A stretch of 51,104 nucleotides of DNA from Hallerella sp963629575 (lineage in GTDB: Bacteria > Fibrobacterota > Fibrobacteria > Fibrobacterales > Fibrobacteraceae). The notes beneath the pieces are model-generated. The model searched no databases, was not told where the DNA came from, and saw nothing but the letters and a program-made list of their open reading frames with translations. The stretch covers positions 1 to 51,104 of the forward strand of contig CAVGIM010000015.1 of the NCBI GenBank assembly GCA_963629575.1, in the 5' to 3' direction. Both the position numbers and the translations under genes were made by a program. Positions 31,397 to 39,419 of this stretch are shown here, one piece after another (within the stretch, counting starts at the first letter, position 1; the number at the start of each line of letters is the position of its first letter).

Positions 31397-34300
31397 GTGA
31401 AACGGTTAAAGCCCGCTGTCGCCGGCGGCATTTTCGCCGCGTTCGTAGGCTGCCTGTTGGCTTCCGCCTGGTTTCTTGACCATTTCCTGGACAATTACCT
31501 GAATTCTTCCCACGATTACGGGCCAGCGCACGTCGCCTTTTACGGCCATTCGAGAAGCGGGCTGCTTTCCCGCAGCTGGGATTCTGTCAAAGTCCGGGGC
31601 GCGGGCTTTGACGTTTCGCTGAACGCCCCGAAGATAAACGCACACGTCCTGTTTTCTCCTGAAGAAGACTTTATCTACATCGACATGGATTCCGCCGAGG
31701 CAAAGCTCTATCCCGACGCGTTTCCCAAGTCCGCGAAAGACACGTCCCCTGCCGCCATCCCGAATTTCCGGATTCCGCTCGATCTGCGGATAAGGATGGG
31801 AAAATTTCGGATGAGCGTCGCCGGCATCGGAACATGGTCTTCGGATTCCCTGAGGGCAAATTCCAAGGGAAGCGAGGCCGCGGAACTGTTTGTCGAAAAC
31901 GTCAGCGGAGACTATCTCGCGCGAAAGATTTCCGCAAGGATGGAAGTCGCCTTCAAGGAGGAAGCCCTCCAGGCGCGCGGGAGGTTTCTGTCCGAAGACA
32001 GGGACAGCGCCACCATCCGCCTTTCCGCTTCGCGGAAAGATCTCGAAAGCGTCTCGGGCGACATCGACATTTTCGTCAAAAATCCCAGGAAATGGGACAT
32101 GGGAATGATTCCAGAATCCGTCTCGCTCAAGAACATTCGGGCAAGCGCCACCTTTGACGCCCAAGCGAGACAGGGGAAGTTTTCTCACAGGACGAGGCTC
32201 CGGACGGACATTGGCGAGTTCTGGCCACTTCCCGCACTGGCGGCAGACATCCGTCTCGAAAGCGACGAACGAATGATCTTTCGGCTTGACGGAAAGCTTT
32301 CCGGAAAGAAGTCCGAGAGCATTGCCGTGCGCGGGCAGATAGACAGGAAACTCAACGGAAAGCTCGACGCGACCGTTAGGAACATCGAAGCGGAATTCGG
32401 TCCGGAAATGCAGCCGCTCGATCTTTCCCTCCACGCGCAAAAGGATTCTCCGGGAAAAATCCAGGCCGAAGCGACGACGAAAGCGGGATCGGTCGTCCGC
32501 GCGAAACTTTCCGGGCTCTCGGACGCAAGGAAATTTCGGATAGACTTTACGGGGGATATCGCGAAAGACGAGCCCTGGGCCGTTCGCTGGAGCGACGATT
32601 TTCTGCGCTTTAACACGCGTCCGCAGGTCAAGGGATCGTTTCACGACGGGAAAATGTTCGCCGACGTTTCCATCGCGCCGGTCGAATACGCCTACCTGAT
32701 GACCGCGGATTCTCTCTTCACTTCGCTTGCGCTCGACCAGGACGGTATCGACTTCACCAATGGATTCATCCGGACGAAGAAGGAAAGTTTCACGTTCTCG
32801 GGCGACGTCAAGTGGAACGATTCCGTTCCGCACACCTCGTGGAAGGTTTTCCAGTCGGACAGCGGTTTCGCCGAAGCCTTTGTCACCTTCGAACCCGCCA
32901 TCGAAAGCAAGGCCTATCGGGTGCGCCTTTCGCACATTCCTTTTGCCGATACAGCAATTCTGAAAGGTCTCGACGGCATCGTGACCGGAACGATGACACA
33001 GAACTTCGAAGAACACTTCGGAAACCTGGACGCGGAAATCACGACGGAAATAGCCCAGATTCCCTTGCACGGAAGCTTCCGGGCTCACAATACGAAGGAC
33101 ACCGTTTCGCTCGACAGCGCCATCATCACCACGGGAACAAACGCTATCGAACTCGAAGGCACGGCGAACGTCCTCTACGATTCGACAGGAAAGAACTACG
33201 CCTCCATGCAACTCGTCGATGCGTGGGCATCCACGGACAGGTTCGACATTCCGCTTCTGCTCGCGCCCTACCAGAAATCGCCTCTCGCAAGCGGAATTTT
33301 CAGCGGCAACGTCACCTACCGGAGAGGAATCGGACTGCAAGGGTCGCTCCAGTTTTCGGATCTCTCGCTCAAGAACGTTTCGAAAGAGAACTTTTCGATT
33401 CCCAGGCTGGACGTTTTTGCCGAAAAGGAAAAGATGCAGATTTCCGGGAACATCAGCGCCGGCGAAAGGGTCTGGAACGGAGACCTGCAAATCGATGTCA
33501 ACGGGCTTCTGGAACCAGAACACCACATTTTCGCCTACTTTACCACACCGGTCGGCGGAACGGCATGGCTCGACGGCGACATCGATTCGACGATGAAATG
33601 GCGGGGGAAGGCGCAACTTTCCGGTTCGTGGTTCCTCCCGGGCGGCCTAGGCGAAGTCATCTACACCGATTTCAAGGCCGACGCGACCGGAGACTTGAAA
33701 AGCCCGCTAGACAGCCTGGAGCTTTCCTTCCATTCCGATTCCACCGCAATCGACACCAAGCGCGGATTCCCCATTTTGCCCGTTTCGTTCAACGGTACAT
33801 TTCGCGACGGACTCTTCGACGTTTCTTCGGCGAAGCTTTCCAACAGCCTCGGAGAGTACATCGAGGGACGCGCAAGCTACAACCTGAAAGACAGGAAGCT
33901 CGGCAAGGTTTCCATCGGGACGGAAAGATTTTCCCTGGTCTGGGACCAGATCCACCAAATCCAGATTGGCGACATGCGAGGAAGTCTCGACGATTCCGAA
34001 AAGGAATTCACCCTTTCCCTGGACCTCGACAGGGTTTCGTATAGGCTCGACAAGCCGGAATGGGGAAACGCGGACGCTTCTGCACGGGGAAAGGCCGTTT
34101 TGCACCTGCCCCATTCGGAAAACGGCAATTTCCTGAGCCCTACGCTCGAAGGGAACTTTTTCCTGGATCGCGCGCTCTACAGAAACGAGTTCTCGGTCGA
34201 TATCGGCTTCGGAAGTCTCAGCAAGATTTCGGCGACGCTTTCCGGATTTTTCACCAAGATACGCCGCACCAAGCCAGTCGTCAAGAAAACGGCGGCAAAG

Positions 34301-35260
34301 TCGAGACCTCTGAACATCGCCGTTCACATCGGCGATTCGGGCCGCGACACGGTCGCCATCGCGACGAACCTCGCAAGCATTCCCCTGACGCTCGACCTCT
34401 GGGTACTCGGAACATCCGATCATCCGCTTCTCCGTGGAGACATCAACAATTCGGGAAGCGGCTCCATCGGACTCAAGGACATGTTCCAATTCGACCTGGA
34501 ATCGCTCGCCATTTCCTTCCAGGATGTTCCCTGGAACCGCGGAAGCATCAACATTTCGAGCGTGCAGAACCTCCCATACTGCAAGACAAACAGCCACCGC
34601 GACGACGACGAGACATGCCCAGTCCATCTCGATATCCTGGGTTCCGTCATCGCCCCGAAACCGATGCCCAGCGCGAATTGCGGGGTTGACGATTCCCCGG
34701 CGTCCCTCTATTACAGCGTTCTCCTGGGATGCATCTCGGAAGAGGAAAGCTCCACGATCGACAGGAACAAGGTCGCGGGAAAGCTCATCGGAAGCGTCTT
34801 GACCAGCACGGCGAACCGTACGCTCGGCGGCGAATATGTCGGAGATATCGACATGAAGTTCAAGCTGTTCAACGAGGAATCCGTCGCCGAAAAGGATTCC
34901 AGCTACCTGCTTGTTCCCATTTCCCTGGACCGCTGGGTGAAAGACCTGAGCCTTGTCTTCGGCTACAAGCAGGACCAGAGTGAAACGCCGACTTACGATC
35001 ATGCGATCGAAGCGGGCATTTCCTACATTATCCCGGCATTTTCCGAAGAGGACAAGACGAAAAATCCGGAACATTACAGTCCACAGCTCGACTTTGGCGC
35101 AAGCCTTGTCTCCAAGAACTACATCACCGCGACGGACGAAGACGAAAGCCGTCTCGAAAAGAACATCGGTTTCAATTACAGCTACAAGTTCTGGTCTCCG
35201 TGTCTATTCGGAATCGGCAAGTGCAAGGCGCTACATCCCAGGGAAGAGGAAAGAAAATGA
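31397..35260 (+). CDS. tamB: TamB-like translocation/assembly module protein (DUF490)
   Basis: TamB-type proteins span the periplasm from an inner-membrane anchor to the Omp85 partner and move lipid or outer-membrane proteins. This one has ~1287 residues. I choose the GTG at 31397, giving KRLKPAVAGGIFAAFVGCLLASAWFLDHFL, a typical N-terminal signal anchor after two basic residues. An ATG at 31346 lies in the divergent promoter and overlaps the opposite gene. The long middle consists of repeated amphipathic beta-strands, as in the TamB groove. The C-terminal DUF490-like part has GDINNSGSGSIGLKDMFQFDLESLAISF. The stop overlaps the start of the Omp85 gene as ATGA. Late cysteines (PYCKT, DETCPVH, SANCGVDD, LLGCISEE) may form disulfides. 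Sequence identity in this family is low, so the call rests on layout, domain end and neighbour. Confidence 0.85.
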   Translation: MKRLKPAVAGGIFAAFVGCLLASAWFLDHFLDNYLNSSHDYGPAHVAFYGHSRSGLLSRSWDSVKVRGAGFDVSLNAPKINAHVLFSPEEDFIYIDMDSAEAKLYPDAFPKSAKDTSPAAIPNFRIPLDLRIRMGKFRMSVAGIGTWSSDSLRANSKGSEAAELFVENVSGDYLARKISARMEVAFKEEALQARGRFLSEDRDSATIRLSASRKDLESVSGDIDIFVKNPRKWDMGMIPESVSLKNIRASATFDAQARQGKFSHRTRLRTDIGEFWPLPALAADIRLESDERMIFRLDGKLSGKKSESIAVRGQIDRKLNGKLDATVRNIEAEFGPEMQPLDLSLHAQKDSPGKIQAEATTKAGSVVRAKLSGLSDARKFRIDFTGDIAKDEPWAVRWSDDFLRFNTRPQVKGSFHDGKMFADVSIAPVEYAYLMTADSLFTSLALDQDGIDFTNGFIRTKKESFTFSGDVKWNDSVPHTSWKVFQSDSGFAEAFVTFEPAIESKAYRVRLSHIPFADTAILKGLDGIVTGTMTQNFEEHFGNLDAEITTEIAQIPLHGSFRAHNTKDTVSLDSAIITTGTNAIELEGTANVLYDSTGKNYASMQLVDAWASTDRFDIPLLLAPYQKSPLASGIFSGNVTYRRGIGLQGSLQFSDLSLKNVSKENFSIPRLDVFAEKEKMQISGNISAGERVWNGDLQIDVNGLLEPEHHIFAYFTTPVGGTAWLDGDIDSTMKWRGKAQLSGSWFLPGGLGEVIYTDFKADATGDLKSPLDSLELSFHSDSTAIDTKRGFPILPVSFNGTFRDGLFDVSSAKLSNSLGEYIEGRASYNLKDRKLGKVSIGTERFSLVWDQIHQIQIGDMRGSLDDSEKEFTLSLDLDRVSYRLDKPEWGNADASARGKAVLHLPHSENGNFLSPTLEGNFFLDRALYRNEFSVDIGFGSLSKISATLSGFFTKIRRTKPVVKKTAAKSRPLNIAVHIGDSGRDTVAIATNLASIPLTLDLWVLGTSDHPLLRGDINNSGSGSIGLKDMFQFDLESLAISFQDVPWNRGSINISSVQNLPYCKTNSHRDDDETCPVHLDILGSVIAPKPMPSANCGVDDSPASLYYSVLLGCISEEESSTIDRNKVAGKLIGSVLTSTANRTLGGEYVGDIDMKFKLFNEESVAEKDSSYLLVPISLDRWVKDLSLVFGYKQDQSETPTYDHAIEAGISYIIPAFSEEDKTKNPEHYSPQLDFGASLVSKNYITATDEDESRLEKNIGFNYSYKFWSPCLFGIGKCKALHPREEERK

Positions 35261-37158
35261 TCGCTTGCCGGATTCTCCTCGTTATTTTCCTATGCCTCGG
35301 ATTTCTTCACGCCGCGGAAACGTCCGACTCAGTCCAGGTGAAAAACCACTGGAAGGTTTCGTTTATCGGAAACAGTCTCTATTCGGACGAGCAGCTCGCG
35401 TTGCAGCTCGACATTCCGGAAGAATTCGGGATCGTCGATACGACGCGCCAGGACTTTCTCATGCGAATCGCCCGCACAAACCTGGAACTTCTCTACTATT
35501 CCGACGGCTACTTCAGCTTTGCTTCGTCCATGGAAATCTTGCGGAACCACACCGATCCCTCGGATTCCGTTCCCTACACGCTCTACCGGTTTCGAATCGA
35601 CGAAGGCGTTCCGTACAAGTTCAGCGAGATGAAAATCGAAAGGGATACCGAAGCGGATAGCGTCGTGCTGAAAGGGATTCGCTTCAAGAGCGGCGCAAGC
35701 TATGACCCGACAGTCGTCGCCGACGATGTCCAGCAGATTCAGATTCTCTACCGGGAATACGGCTACCTGCACGTGCGCGCGGACTACCTGGAATATCTCG
35801 ACACGCTGAATCACCTGGTCAATGTGGAAATCTACGTCGATCCGGGAACGCGCGTCCGAATGGGAGACTTTTCAAGCGAAACGAAAAAGCCCGCGCAAAT
35901 CGCGAAGCTCGACACGAACAGCCAGGAAGGTCTTTCCGACACGGCATGGCTCAACCGGCTGTGGAGAATTCCCAAGGGAGAGGTCATCAACGGAAAGACA
36001 TACACGTCGTTTCGTTCGAAACTTCTTTCCACGCAGATTTTCACCTCCGTCCACCTGGAAGACTTCCCCAGGGAAGACGGCCTTTCGGACGTGCGCTTTC
36101 ACGCTGTCGAAAGGATGCCCGGAGAGACCCGCTACTCCGTCTTCTTTGAAGAGGTCTATGGCTTCGGAGCCTCCGCGATGTTCAAGCACAAGAACTTCCT
36201 GGGACATTTTCACGAGGGTTCGGCAAGCATTCTCGTTGCCCAGAACAAGCAGGAACTCACCCTCGGCTACGCAAACCCGCTGCTTTTCGGAACGCGCTTC
36301 AGCTTTATCCCCACGGCCATCCGCTTCGACGACCACATCAGCTTCAACCACGAAAAGACCTCCCCGCCCGCCTACCCGGACAGCCTCGAAGAACGAACGG
36401 AAGTCATCAATCGCGGAGATCTCACGTTCGGCATTTCGAACAACATCCGCTTCCGAGCCTCTCTCGATACGCGCTTCGTACAGAAAAACGAGTCCAAGCT
36501 GTTCAAGGTCAAGGGAGAAACGGCGCTGACATTCGACTATTCCAACGACTATTTCAATCCGACCAAGGGTCTGCGCTTTGCGCCGAAGGTCGGCTGGGGA
36601 ATGAACTTTACCGGGAGCATCCGGGATCCGGAAATGAGCGGCAATCCCTATACCTACGGCGAGCTTTCAAGCACCGGCTACCTGCCGCTCTTTGGGCCGT
36701 TCCTTTCCGCCGCGAACGTAAGCTTCGGAAAGTTTTTTAACCAGGCACTGGAAGACGACGCCCGAATCTTCTACCAGGGCGGTTCCAGAACGGTACGGGG
36801 CTACCACTTCCGCAGCATCTACCCTAGCTACACGAGCCTTGACGAAAGCGGAGAAGAAGTCATCAACACGGGACTCACGCCGCAATATCTCCGCCTGAAC
36901 GTGGAACTCCGCATCAATTCCCCATTCGAAGCGACAAAAAACTGGCAGCTGGTCGAATTCTACGACTGGACGCACGTTTCGGACAAGAACAGCCTTTATG
37001 CCGGAAACAGCAGCGCAGCTCTCGGAACGGGAATCCGCTACAAATGGCAGTTTCTCACCCTGCGCCTGGACTACACGTTCAAAAAGAAACTTCCGGGATT
37101 TTCCCCGGAAGCCTTTTCCTTCGAGCGCGTCAATTTCGACTTGTCTCAGGCATTCTAG
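35257..37158 (+). CDS. tamA: Omp85-family outer-membrane protein, TamA-like
   Basis: This 633-residue protein starts at the ATG at 35257 behind AGAGGA, with signal peptide MIACRILLVIFLCLGFLHA. Residues ~30-240 contain POTRA-like repeats (KVSFIGNSLYSDEQLALQL...LELLYYSDGYFSFASS; ...DDVQQIQILYREYGYLHVRADY; ...GEVINGKTYTSFRSKLLSTQIFTSVHLE). The C-terminal half is a 16-strand-type barrel containing the Omp85 lid-lock motif GGSRTVRGYHFRS (~508-520), and it ends in an aromatic residue (SQAF). Being overlapped by tamB marks it as the TamA partner rather than the essential BamA. Its job would be insertion of outer-membrane proteins or lipid transport with TamB. It ends 2 nt from the convergent ettA. 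Confidence 0.92.
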   Translation: MIACRILLVIFLCLGFLHAAETSDSVQVKNHWKVSFIGNSLYSDEQLALQLDIPEEFGIVDTTRQDFLMRIARTNLELLYYSDGYFSFASSMEILRNHTDPSDSVPYTLYRFRIDEGVPYKFSEMKIERDTEADSVVLKGIRFKSGASYDPTVVADDVQQIQILYREYGYLHVRADYLEYLDTLNHLVNVEIYVDPGTRVRMGDFSSETKKPAQIAKLDTNSQEGLSDTAWLNRLWRIPKGEVINGKTYTSFRSKLLSTQIFTSVHLEDFPREDGLSDVRFHAVERMPGETRYSVFFEEVYGFGASAMFKHKNFLGHFHEGSASILVAQNKQELTLGYANPLLFGTRFSFIPTAIRFDDHISFNHEKTSPPAYPDSLEERTEVINRGDLTFGISNNIRFRASLDTRFVQKNESKLFKVKGETALTFDYSNDYFNPTKGLRFAPKVGWGMNFTGSIRDPEMSGNPYTYGELSSTGYLPLFGPFLSAANVSFGKFFNQALEDDARIFYQGGSRTVRGYHFRSIYPSYTSLDESGEEVINTGLTPQYLRLNVELRINSPFEATKNWQLVEFYDWTHVSDKNSLYAGNSSAALGTGIRYKWQFLTLRLDYTFKKKLPGFSPEAFSFERVNFDLSQAF

Positions 37159-37160
37159 AA

Positions 37161-38840
37161 TTACTCGCGCGTCAGAGTCTTGTACTTGAAGCGTTTCGGC
37201 GTGTCGGCGTTTTCGCCCATGCGACGCCTGTAATCCGCTTCGTATTCGCTCCAGTTTCCTTCGAACCAGACGACTTTCGAATCGCCCTCGTAGGCGAGGA
37301 TGTGCGTCGCGACGCGGTCTAGGAACCAGCGATCGTGCGAAATGATGACGGCGCACCCCGCAAAGCGGAGAATCGCCTGTTCCAGGGCCTGGAGCGTTTC
37401 GATATCCAGATCGTTTGTCGGTTCGTCGAGAAAGAGGAGATTTCCCGGATGCTGGAGGTTCTTCGCCATCAGTACGCGGTTACGCTCCCCTCCGGAGAGG
37501 ACGGAGAGCCTTTTCTGCTGATCCGCTCCGGTGAAGTTGAAAAGTCCGCAATAGGCGCGCCCGTTCATCTTGCGCTCGCCAAGCGCGATTTCATCCTTTC
37601 CGCCGGTAATCGCCTCGAAAACCGTCTTGGAATCGTCGAGACTTTCGCGCCCCTGCTCCATCGTGATCATCTCGACCGTTTCGCCAATCTTGAGCGTTCC
37701 CGCGTCAGGCTTTTCCTTGCCCGTGATAATCTTGAAGAGGGTCGATTTGCCGGCGCCGTTCGGACCGATGATGCCGACGATTCCCGACCGCGGAAGCGTA
37801 AACGACAGGTCGTCGAAAAGGAGCTTGTCGTTGTAGGCCTTGCGCAAATGTTCCGCCTGGATGACGACATTTCCGAGACGTCCTCCGTTTGGAATATAGA
37901 TTTGGGCGACTTTCACCTGTTCGCGGCTGTCTTCCAGAAGCAGGTCCTCGTAAGCCTTCAAGCGGGCCTTGTTCTTCGCCTGGCGAGCCTTGGGACTCTG
38001 CTTGACCCATTCCTGTTCGCGAGCGAGACGCTTTTGCCTGTCGGACTCGCCCTTTTCCTCGTTCTTCATGCGTTCGAGCTTCTGGTCGAGCCATTCCGCA
38101 TAGTTTCCCTGCCAGGGAATGCCGCGTCCGCGGTCGATTTCCAGGATCCAGCCGGTCACATTGTCTAGGAAGTAGCGATCGTGCGTCACCAGGATCACGG
38201 AACCCTTGTATTCGCGCAAGTGACGTTCGAGCCATGCGACCGATTCCGCATCCAGGTGGTTGGTCGGTTCGTCGAGCAAGAGAAGGTCCGGTTCTTCGAG
38301 AAGAAGACGGCAGAGAGCGACCCGACGCTTTTCCCCGCCAGAAAGATTGGTGACGGGCCAATCTCCCGGCGGACAGTTCAGCGCGTCCATCGCGATTTCG
38401 ATCTTGCGATCTAGGCTCCACAAGTCCTCGGCATCGATCTGGTCCTGCAAACGCCCCTGCTCTTCCATGAGCTTCGTCATCGTGTCATCGTCCATCGGCT
38501 CCGCGAACTTCATCGAAATTTCGTTGTAGCGGTCGAGAATCGCCTGCTTTTTCTGGACAGCCTGCATGACGTTATCCTTGACGGTGAGATTCGGATCGAG
38601 CTCTGGCTCCTGCGGCAGATAACCCGCCGTGCGCCCCGATTCTATCCACGCTTCGCCCTGGAACTCCTTGTCGATTCCGGCCATGATGCGGAGAAGCGTC
38701 GATTTACCGCTGCCATTCGTGCCGATGATGCCAATTTTTGCGCCATAGTAAAAGCTGAGAGAGATATCCTTGAGAACCGTTTTTCCAGGAGGATAGGTCT
38801 TGGTCATGCGGTTCATGTAGAATACGAATTTTTCGGCCAT
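37161..38840 (-). CDS. ettA: Energy-dependent translational throttle protein EttA (ABC-F ATPase)
   Basis: This 559-residue ABC-F protein binds the ribosomal E site and gates translation initiation by ATP/ADP level. It has two ATPase domains: Walker A GTNGSGKST, signature LSGGEKRRVALCRLLL and Walker B LLLLDEPTNHLD in the first; GPNGAGKST, LSGGERNRV and LLFLDEPTNDLD in the second. Between them lies the P-site linker with the EttA-type segment GNYAEWLDQKLERMKNEEKGESDRQKRL. N-terminal MAEKFVFYMNRMTKTYPPGK is characteristic of EttA among ABC-F proteins, and length is as in E. coli (555). AGAGGAC precedes the start. There is no membrane domain, so it is not a transporter. Confidence 0.95.
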   Translation of the reverse strand: MAEKFVFYMNRMTKTYPPGKTVLKDISLSFYYGAKIGIIGTNGSGKSTLLRIMAGIDKEFQGEAWIESGRTAGYLPQEPELDPNLTVKDNVMQAVQKKQAILDRYNEISMKFAEPMDDDTMTKLMEEQGRLQDQIDAEDLWSLDRKIEIAMDALNCPPGDWPVTNLSGGEKRRVALCRLLLEEPDLLLLDEPTNHLDAESVAWLERHLREYKGSVILVTHDRYFLDNVTGWILEIDRGRGIPWQGNYAEWLDQKLERMKNEEKGESDRQKRLAREQEWVKQSPKARQAKNKARLKAYEDLLLEDSREQVKVAQIYIPNGGRLGNVVIQAEHLRKAYNDKLLFDDLSFTLPRSGIVGIIGPNGAGKSTLFKIITGKEKPDAGTLKIGETVEMITMEQGRESLDDSKTVFEAITGGKDEIALGERKMNGRAYCGLFNFTGADQQKRLSVLSGGERNRVLMAKNLQHPGNLLFLDEPTNDLDIETLQALEQAILRFAGCAVIISHDRWFLDRVATHILAYEGDSKVVWFEGNWSEYEADYRRRMGENADTPKRFKYKTLTRE

Positions 38841-38850
38841 GGAATGTCCT

Positions 38851-39396
38851 CTATTGTTGTTCCTTGTTTCTTGAATCCTGTCGGTTTTCCCGCGCGGTCT
38901 TGATGATGACAGCCAAGTTCATCGCGATTCCGATGACAAGCAGGAAGGTGACGCAATAGGCACCGACTGCGGGTTTCACCGTGAGAAAGTCATAGTGTTC
39001 CGCCTGGATGGAGACGGACAGGTTATAGACAAATACCCAGAGCGACACGAAGGCGGCGAGCGCCATCGCAAGCGACCCGACAGGCGTAAGAAAAGCGCAG
39101 ACGGCGGCCAAGGCAACCGCGACGATAACGGGGACGATGACCGCAGTCGTCTGGACCGGCTGTTCGAAGAATTCCGAAAGACGTGGCTCGTTCCTTTTCA
39201 TTTCCTCGGCAACCTTCTTTTCCTTTTCGCCCAGGAACGTTTCGGGAGTCACGCCGGAAATCAGCTCGTAAGCGTTCGGACTGGCAACGACCTTTTCGGC
39301 ACACGAAACGTTTACCAGCGGAAAGAGAAACGCAAGAAAGATCAAGAGAAAGGGAAACGCCGTGAGCTTTTGCAAGATTCCTGAATTCTTCTTCAT
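38851..39396 (-). CDS. Hypothetical four-helix membrane protein
   Basis: This 181-residue protein, from the ATG at 39396 behind AAGGAA, has no family I recognise. Residues 12-32 form a hydrophobic helix (FPFLLIFLAFLFPLVNVSC) that could be a membrane anchor or an uncleaved signal. About 65 polar residues follow (AEKVVASPNAYELISGVTPETFLGEKEKK). Three further membrane spans come next (VIVPVIVAVALAAVCAFLTPVG; LAMALAAFVSLWVFVYNLSV; AYCVTFLLVIGIAMNLAVII) and a basic tail. The loop after helix 1 is probably periplasmic. It lies 23 nt after the FGE-domain gene and 10 nt before ettA on the same strand. Confidence 0.7.
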   Translation of the reverse strand: MKKNSGILQKLTAFPFLLIFLAFLFPLVNVSCAEKVVASPNAYELISGVTPETFLGEKEKKVAEEMKRNEPRLSEFFEQPVQTTAVIVPVIVAVALAAVCAFLTPVGSLAMALAAFVSLWVFVYNLSVSIQAEHYDFLTVKPAVGAYCVTFLLVIGIAMNLAVIIKTARENRQDSRNKEQQ

Positions 39397-39419
39397 GGAT
39401 ATTCCTTTGGAGTTTAGAG

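Noticed and set aside
31406..33616. 736-codon open frame opposite tamB
   Set aside because: Same kind of codon-bias shadow; no domain or start signal. TamB on the other strand explains the region.
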